From: Nitrospinota bacterium
Lineage (GTDB): Bacteria > Nitrospinota > Nitrospinia > UBA9942
Length of the DNA stretch: 7,141 bases
Direction of reading: 5' to 3'
NCBI GenBank assembly: GCA_016200365.1
Contig: JACQEW010000147.1
Span: forward strand, 1 to 7,141
Under the pieces are notes generated by a model. The model searched no databases. It saw nothing but the letters and a program-made list of their open reading frames with translations, and was not told the origin of the DNA. Shown here piece after piece: positions 4,930 to 7,141 of this stretch. The position numbers and the translations under genes are program-made. The stretch's first letter is position 1. Every line of letters starts with the position of its first letter.

Positions 4930-6999
4930 TTTAAGGCTTACCATCCCCATAGCCTGTATCTGAGCATCCGGAGAGATTTCATTGTGAGAGAGGATAATCA
5001 GGTTAGGCATAAACCTCTCTGTAAGTCTCTTCAGATGTATCCTTATCTTAGGAGAAGATAGTATTATCGGCTGGGGGCTTATCATGCTGAATTTTTCAAA
5101 CCCCTGTTTTATACGATTCAATATCTTCTGTGCTGTGCCGGGCTCGATGGAGAGATATGAGCCGTGCGATGTTTGCTGGACCGAGCCTGCAATAATATCC
5201 TCTATCTCCCTGTCAACTGTCATAACCGATAGACTGCCGTCAGGCGACAGGTACTGTTTTGTTATGGCTCTCGACAGAGCCTGTCTTACATATTCCGTTA
5301 GTATATCCGTATCTTTTGTCAATTGTGCATAATCCGCCAGCGTCTCCAATATCGTCAGTATGTCCCGTATAGTAATCTGCTCCTTCAAAAGATTCTGGAG
5401 CACCTTCTGTACCCCTCCCAGTGTAAGCAGGTTTGGAATCAACTCCTCTATAACCTTTGGATGAGTTTCTTTGATTGTGTCCAGAAGGGACTGCACCTCC
5501 TGTCTGCCGAGGATTTCGTAGGCATGGGTCCTTATAATCTCTTTGATATGGGTTGTAATGACCGTCGTTATATCCACAACAGTATACCCTGCTGCCTTTG
5601 CAGCTTCTCTATCGGTTTCGACAACCCAGAGTGCAGGCATACCGAAGGTTGGCTCCTTTGTCGGTATACCCTTTATCTCTTTAACCCCTATTCCAGGATT
5701 CATGGCTAAATATTGACCCATCATCAGGTCGCCCCTGGCGACAACAACGCCCTTTATGAGGACAGTATATTCATTCGGCTTCAACTGCAGGTTGTCCCTT
5801 ATGTGCATGGGCGGGACTATAATGCCCATCTCAAGGGCGAACTGTCTCCTCAAGGATTTTATCCTGTCCAGGAGGTCTCCATCCTGCTCAACATCAACCA
5901 GAGGAATCAGCTCGTAACCGACTTCCAATTCGAGCATGTCCAGAGGCAGGAGGGACTCCACCTTTTCTGTAACAGGCGACTTTACCTTTGCCTCATCTTC
6001 CTTTCTTTTCTCCTCCTTTACTGTCTCTTTCTGTGTCTGGATTGTAACATAGGCTATGCCTCCTGTAAGCAAGCCGAGAATTATAAAAGCCATATGCGGG
6101 AGCCCCGGAATCATGGCGAAGAAAAATAGTATTACCGATGCAATGATGAATGCTCTGGGGTGGAATAACAGTTGTTTGGAAATCTCCCTTCCCATGTTCT
6201 CCTCTGCTGCTGCCCTCGTAACCACTATACCTGCAGCGGTAGATACAATGAGCGCCGGTATCTGTGCTACAAGCCCGTCGCCGATGGTAAGGAGTGTATA
6301 TACCTGGGCAGCCTCTGTAATATCCATCCCCTGCTGGAGGACGCCTATGGAAAAACCGCCGAGTATATTGATGGCAGTTATGATTATACCGGCAATGGCA
6401 TCCCCCCTGACAAATCTTATTGCACCGTCCATTGCCCCGTAGAAATCCGCTTCCTGCTCTAATTTCTTTCTCCTATCTCTTGCCCCCTTTTCATCTATTA
6501 TTCCTGCATTCAAGTCGGCATCAATGCTCATCTGCTTGCCGGGGATTGCATCGAGGGTAAACCTTGCAGCCACTTCGGATGTTCTTACAGTGCCTTTTGT
6601 AATAACCACGAAGTTTATGAGCACGAGGATTAAAAATATGACCGCCCCTACCATATAATTTCCGCCTACGACGAATTGCCCGAAGGATTTTATCACCTGT
6701 CCTGCTGCCGCCTGCCCTTCGTTTCCGTGGAGGAGTATTATTCTCGTTGATGCAACATTCAGCGAGAGCCTGTAGAGCGTAACCACCAGAAGCAGAGACG
6801 GGAATACGGAGAATTCCAGCGGCTGTAGTATATACATTGACACCAGTAGTATTATAATGGCAAGTGTTATGCTGAATGACAACAGTATATCCAGCATTAT
6901 CGTGGGGAGCGGTATAATCATTACTATCAATATCCCCACTACGGCAGCGGCTATCGCTGCATCGCTGTATTTTGTAAATTCCGGAACTGCCTTATTCAT
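4927..6999 (-). CDS. flhA: Flagellar export gate protein FlhA
   Basis: Inner-membrane core of the flagellar type III export apparatus; it forms a ring under the MS ring and couples proton flow and cytoplasmic chaperone-substrate docking to export. 690 residues, the usual length. The N-terminal half holds about eight hydrophobic segments (roughly 15-35, 37-58, 62-80, 112-134, 200-222, 240-262, 282-300, 302-320). The FHIPEP signature RTSEVAARFTLDAIPGKQM followed by SIDADL spans 139-163, and MDGAIRFVRGDAIAG (190-204) carries the conserved Asp200. A charged linker (about 323-345) leads to the cytoplasmic domain with the typical end HNEISPDAQIQAMGMVSLK. No insert or damage is seen, unlike its neighbours. 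The ATG follows a TTTGAGC/TATGAGC array; GAG in that unit is the only Shine-Dalgarno-like bit. The stop TAA lies in the next array. Confidence 0.98.
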   Translation of the reverse strand: MNKAVPEFTKYSDAAIAAAVVGILIVMIIPLPTIMLDILLSFSITLAIIILLVSMYILQPLEFSVFPSLLLVVTLYRLSLNVASTRIILLHGNEGQAAAGQVIKSFGQFVVGGNYMVGAVIFLILVLINFVVITKGTVRTSEVAARFTLDAIPGKQMSIDADLNAGIIDEKGARDRRKKLEQEADFYGAMDGAIRFVRGDAIAGIIITAINILGGFSIGVLQQGMDITEAAQVYTLLTIGDGLVAQIPALIVSTAAGIVVTRAAAEENMGREISKQLLFHPRAFIIASVILFFFAMIPGLPHMAFIILGLLTGGIAYVTIQTQKETVKEEKRKEDEAKVKSPVTEKVESLLPLDMLELEVGYELIPLVDVEQDGDLLDRIKSLRRQFALEMGIIVPPMHIRDNLQLKPNEYTVLIKGVVVARGDLMMGQYLAMNPGIGVKEIKGIPTKEPTFGMPALWVVETDREAAKAAGYTVVDITTVITTHIKEIIRTHAYEILGRQEVQSLLDTIKETHPKVIEELIPNLLTLGGVQKVLQNLLKEQITIRDILTILETLADYAQLTKDTDILTEYVRQALSRAITKQYLSPDGSLSVMTVDREIEDIIAGSVQQTSHGSYLSIEPGTAQKILNRIKQGFEKFSMISPQPIILSSPKIRIHLKRLTERFMPNLIILSHNEISPDAQIQAMGMVSLK

Positions 7000-7061
7000 A
7001 GCTCATAGCTCAAAGCTCAAAGCTCAAAGAGTATTTTCCCTTTCAGCTTTGAGCTTTCAGC
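7000..7061. repeat. Inverted heptamer tandem array between flhB and flhA
   Basis: AGCTCAT (7000-7006) and three AGCTCAA units (7007-7027) are followed by a centre and then TTTCAGC (7041), TTTGAGC (7048) and TTTCAGC (7055). The arms pair at 19 of 21 positions by hand alignment. The element begins at the base before the flhA ATG and ends 4 bases from the flhB stop. A second, out-of-frame ATG (7004-7006 on the minus strand) lies in the AGCTCAT unit, 7 bases upstream of the flhA start. Confidence 0.92.
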
Positions 7062-7065
7062 TTCC

Positions 7066-7141
7066 TTACCCTTTCAGTTTAAACACATACGCCAGTATCT
7101 CGGCGACGGCTTTATAGAGTGTTGCCGGTATTGCCCCGCCT
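7066..7141 (-). CDS. flhB: Flagellar export protein FlhB, C-terminal end only (partial)
   Basis: The minus strand from the window edge reads GGAIPATLYKAVAEILAYVF, then KLKG and the stop TAA at 7066-7068. The pattern IPxxLYKAVAEILAYVxxLK is the conserved end of FlhB, the export-gate and substrate-specificity switch protein. The position immediately upstream of flhA fits the common flhB-flhA order. Only the last 24 codons are in the window, so the autocleavage NPTH site cannot be checked. Confidence 0.88.
   Translation of the reverse strand, partial: GGAIPATLYKAVAEILAYVFKLKG

Noticed and set aside
5084..6462. Several + strand open frames opposite flhA
   Set aside because: They lie antisense to a complete, conserved flhA and show no recognisable protein features.

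Overview
The window comes from a flagellated Gram-negative-type bacterium. It holds the end of a lipid/cell-wall carrier cluster on the + strand (uppS, cdsA) facing a flagellar export and placement operon on the - strand (flhB–flhA–flhF–flhG–fliA, in transcription order). The flhBAFG-fliA order and the protein character fit Nitrospirota (Thermodesulfovibrionia-like) or a neighbouring phylum such as Desulfobacterota. The NPPxPP and CSAWERV insert repeats are, as I recall, common in such environmental genomes. This taxonomic guess is inference, not a search result.

Layout: 1-40 tandem-repeat remnant; 82-852 uppS; 844-926 inverted heptamer array; 933-about 1764 cdsA core, carrying an in-frame 87-bp palindromic insert and an eroded 3' end whose frame runs on to 1937, antisense to fliA; 1767-1832 another repeat element; 1846-2607 fliA (-), interrupted by one in-frame TGA at 2074-2076; 2675-3526 flhG (-); 3590-4846 flhF (-) with two in-frame repeat inserts; 4927-6999 flhA (-); 7066-7141 the last codons of flhB (-). 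No gap exceeds 300 bp.

How the genes work together: UppS makes undecaprenyl diphosphate, the lipid carrier for envelope glycans, and CdsA makes CDP-diacylglycerol for phospholipids. FlhA and FlhB form the core of the flagellar export gate. FlhF (SRP-type GTPase) and FlhG (MinD-like ATPase) set flagellar position and number. FliA (sigma-28) transcribes late flagellar genes.

The most unusual structure is not a gene. Every complete intergenic gap (63-80 bp each) is filled by one kind of element: short tandem units of 6-8 bp followed by the same or a related unit in inverted orientation, so that each gap can fold into a long imperfect hairpin. The unit sequence differs from gap to gap. The arms run right up to, or contain, the upstream stop codon and reach or approach the downstream start codon, and almost no Shine-Dalgarno sequence is left. 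Related repeats also sit in frame inside cdsA and flhF. The fliA nonsense codon, an apparent short deletion in FlhG, the inserts in FlhF and the damaged cdsA ends suggest either a genome tolerating heavy repeat invasion or partial decay of this flagellar locus.
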